NCBI GenBank assembly: GCA_905373295.1
Contig: CAJPSJ010000012.1
Location: forward strand, 1 to 15,286
DNA from: an uncultured Campylobacter sp.
GTDB taxonomy: Bacteria > Campylobacterota > Campylobacteria > Campylobacterales > Campylobacteraceae
Reading direction: 5' to 3'
DNA: 15,286 nucleotides
A program made the translations under genes and the position numbers. The notes below the pieces were generated by a model. It was not told where the DNA came from. It saw only the letters and a list, made by a program, of their open reading frames with translations, and did not search any database. Shown piece after piece: positions 13,285 to 15,286 of the stretch; position 1 is the stretch's first letter; every line of letters begins with the position of its first letter.

Positions 13285-14844
13285 CTAAAATCCTGCGTAG
13301 ATGAAATTTGGAATTCCGCTTGGCATCAGCGCAAAAATCAGCGTGAAGATCATGCCGAGCGCGAGAGCTTTAGGCAAAAACGGCAGCTCGGCAAAAAGCG
13401 CGATCAAAGTATCTTTAAGAGCTGAAATTTTAGGATAAACAAAAATCCCTGCTAAAATCCCCGCAAGCGCTGCTAGCTCGCTAATATCTCCGAAAGCTCG
13501 CGCGCGGGTAAAAGCGCTCAAAATCGCCGCCGCATCTGGCAGGGAATTGGCGAAAAAAATCCAAGCGAAACTTACAAAAATATAGGTGCAAAAAAGCGCC
13601 AAATGCGGATTTAACGGCTTTACGCCCACTTTGGCAAGACATTTTAAAAACACAAGCGCCACTCCGTGCAAAAGCCCCCAAATCAAAAAATTTAATCCCG
13701 CGCCGTGCCAAATGCCCGACAGCGCAAACGCGATTAGCAAATTTACGCAGGTGCGCGCAAAGCCATTGCGCGAGCCACCAAGCGGGATATAAATATAATC
13801 GCGTATAAACGTGGATAAGCTGATATGCCAGCGATCCCAAAACTCGCCTAAATTCTTAGCCGCGTAGGGCATATTAAAATTCTGTGGCAGCATAAAGCCC
13901 ATCGCAAGTCCAAGCGCCCGCGCCATATCGATAAAGCCGCTAAAATTCGTATAAAGCACCACGCCATAAAGCAGTAGTGCAGCTAGAATTTGCGCCGCGG
14001 AGGACTCAGGCTCATCGCCGTAAACGCCCGAAATCACATCGCTATAATACGCGCCCAAATAGCCGCTAATAAGCAACATCTTAACTAAGGCAAAAATTAT
14101 AAGCACATAAATTTCATCGGCATTGCCAAAGTGCTTGAAGCGATCAAACTGCGGCAGTACTGGCTCTACGCCCTTGGCAGCGCTAGCGCGCCCGATAGGA
14201 CCCATCACGACGCTAGGGAAAAATGCCAAAAAGCACGCCAAGCTCAAAAAGCCCTGCTCGCCGCATTCGCACCTATAGACCGAGACGAAATAGGTGATCG
14301 ACATAAAAACATAATATGAAATTCCAAGCGGAAACGCCACGCTATCGACGGTACCTAGGTGCAGCGCAGCAAGAGCGGCATTGAAAAACTCCCTGACGTA
14401 GCCATAATATTTAAAAAATGCGAGAAAAAATAAGCCGCCAGCAACTGCCGCAAGCATCACCGCACGTGCCTTCGCAGTTGGTAACGGAATCTGCTTCGCT
14501 AACCCCGCTTTTTGCACCTGCTTTGCTATGCCAGCTTGTTTTGTTACACCCATCTGCTTGGTTGCCGCTTTACGCGAGAGCTTTTTCTTATGCGAAGACT
14601 GCTTTGCGGGCGGTATGGTTTTTGCGACTACGCGATTGGCGCGCGCGATACACACCCCTGCAAAATATACGAAGGTACTATAGGCTGCAAGCACTAGCGC
14701 AAAGCGCGGATTTACGGAGCACATAAAGCCGTAGCTTGCTAACAGGATCAGGATTTTTTGCGCGAAAATATGATTTTTGAGCGTCCAATAAATGATTAAA
14801 AACGCTAAAAAAGCAAGGACAAACTCAGGCGAAAAAAATGTCAT
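13285..14844 (-). CDS. MBOAT-family membrane O-acyltransferase (PatA/AlgI-like)
   Basis: A polytopic inner-membrane protein of 519 residues that is expected to carry acetyl groups across the membrane for O-acetylation of an envelope glycan, with the SGNH proteins as partners. The MBOAT core is intact: GPIGRAS (215-221), NFSGFIDMA, FNMPYAAKNLGEFWDRWHIS (323-342), FIRDYIYIPLGGSR (346-359), and the key histidine H380 in LSGIWHGAG. First gene of a three-gene minus-strand operon; the next gene starts with no gap. Odd: a Lys/Gln/Ala-rich insertion at about 75-126 with repeated AKQ units, in the loop after the second or third helix. The ribosome site is weak (GGAAAG). In C. jejuni the patB-patA-ape1 cluster is the closest known parallel; assigning the substrate as peptidoglycan is an inference. 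Confidence 0.88.
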   Translation of the reverse strand: MTFFSPEFVLAFLAFLIIYWTLKNHIFAQKILILLASYGFMCSVNPRFALVLAAYSTFVYFAGVCIARANRVVAKTIPPAKQSSHKKKLSRKAATKQMGVTKQAGIAKQVQKAGLAKQIPLPTAKARAVMLAAVAGGLFFLAFFKYYGYVREFFNAALAALHLGTVDSVAFPLGISYYVFMSITYFVSVYRCECGEQGFLSLACFLAFFPSVVMGPIGRASAAKGVEPVLPQFDRFKHFGNADEIYVLIIFALVKMLLISGYLGAYYSDVISGVYGDEPESSAAQILAALLLYGVVLYTNFSGFIDMARALGLAMGFMLPQNFNMPYAAKNLGEFWDRWHISLSTFIRDYIYIPLGGSRNGFARTCVNLLIAFALSGIWHGAGLNFLIWGLLHGVALVFLKCLAKVGVKPLNPHLALFCTYIFVSFAWIFFANSLPDAAAILSAFTRARAFGDISELAALAGILAGIFVYPKISALKDTLIALFAELPFLPKALALGMIFTLIFALMPSGIPNFIYAGF

Positions 14845-14987
14845 TCAATCTTTCCAATTTAAATTTTTAAAGCTCTTGCGGGCTTTTAGACGCTTGCAAC
14901 GCAAAATTTTATGCGCAGGCACGGCATTACGTCGCTAAACGCGCTAATAAATTTAGCGTCCAAATCCTTAGATTCACGGACAGCTTG

Positions 14988-15064
14988 CATGCGAGCCCTT
15001 GCCACGTGAGCGGAATTTCGCCACAATGGCAAAATTTGAAACGCAAATGAGGGCTCGACGCATG
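14988..15064. repeat. Long imperfect inverted repeat
   Basis: CATGCGAGCCCT (14988-14999) pairs with AGGGCTCG-AC-GCATG (15050-15064), two bases bulged. An inner pair TTGCCA (14999-15004) / TGGCAA (15027-15032) continues the fold. There is no T-tract, so it is not an ordinary terminator. Confidence 0.55.
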
Positions 15065-15211
15065 AATAAAATTTTTAAATGCGCTGAGCGGTTTGCCATC
15101 AAATTCTTACAAAAGCTCGCAAACGCAGTCTCATAGGTTCTACCCGCAGGATTTCAAAATAAGCGCTTTTTGGAATCATGCCATATAAATTAGGCGCGCG
15201 ATGCCGCTAAA

Positions 15212-15228
15212 ATCTTATGAAATAAGAT
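15212..15228. repeat. Perfect 7-bp inverted repeat
   Basis: ATCTTAT-GAA-ATAAGAT is a perfect palindrome with a 3-base centre. It could be an operator or a small hairpin. No partner site is seen. Confidence 0.4.
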
Positions 15229-15286
15229 GAGCCGCACTTCATCACAACTATGAGGGCTAAAATTCTACAAAGCAAAATTTTAAAAG

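Larger units (their letters stand above)
14845..15286. other. Upstream region of the MBOAT operon, no convincing gene
   Basis: 442 bases to the window end. It should contain the promoter of the minus-strand MBOAT operon, but I see no clean -10. It holds a large inverted repeat (14988-15064), a 24-codon open frame (15062-15136, + strand), a small perfect hairpin (15212-15228), and two copies of ATGAGGGCT (15048, 15251). Confidence 0.4.

Overview
The window most likely comes from a Campylobacter chromosome of the higher-GC, oral group (C. gracilis, showae or rectus-like; C. gracilis is my best guess). The evidence is the gene content, the dense short genes, the TTG starts, and AAATTT/AAAATTTT words scattered between and inside genes on a background that is otherwise not very AT-rich. 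The species call is an inference. No mobile element, phage gene, tRNA, rRNA or CRISPR array was seen.

Left part (1-4404, all + strand): the 3' end of a periplasmic amino-acid binding protein, a hairpin, then a tightly packed run. The run holds a secreted four-cysteine protein with a nuclease-like fold, thiE (thiamine phosphate synthase), uppP (undecaprenyl-diphosphatase) and a membrane phosphoethanolamine transferase, and closes with a strong terminator. Overlaps of 8 and 14 bases suggest translational coupling. From about 4480 to 4985 there is a non-coding array of degenerate AAAATTT repeats.

Centre (4986-10490): a class V aminotransferase/cysteine-desulfurase-like enzyme (-) is divergent from a stand-alone DUF234/PD-(D/E)XK protein (+) whose best start is ATT. 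Then come a non-coding stretch, a periplasmic DsbC/DsbG-like thiol oxidoreductase (-) divergent from efp (+, elongation factor P), a selenoprotein gene (-), and a calcineurin-like phosphoesterase (-). The selenoprotein (9394-9627, minus) is the main discovery. It is a 77-residue SelW/Rdx-family protein with an in-frame UGA at codon 11 inside a CxxU redox motif. It has its own ribosome site, an extended -10 promoter, a SECIS-like hairpin just after the UGA, and a terminator. A plain ORF call would miss it because the UGA reads as a stop.

Right part (10929-14844, minus): a compact three-gene operon with MBOAT O-acyltransferase first, then a membrane-anchored SGNH (DUF459-like) protein with a long Ser/Gln/Asn linker, then an SGNH lipoprotein. 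This resembles the PatA/PatB/Ape arrangement for O-acetylation of peptidoglycan or another envelope glycan. The last 440 bases hold inverted repeats and no convincing gene.

Taken together the window is mostly cell-envelope biology (lipid-carrier recycling, phosphoethanolamine addition, O-acetylation) plus thiol/selenol redox (DsbC-like protein, SelW-like selenoprotein, a desulfurase/selenocysteine-lyase-like enzyme, and a cysteine-rich exported protein that could be a Dsb client).
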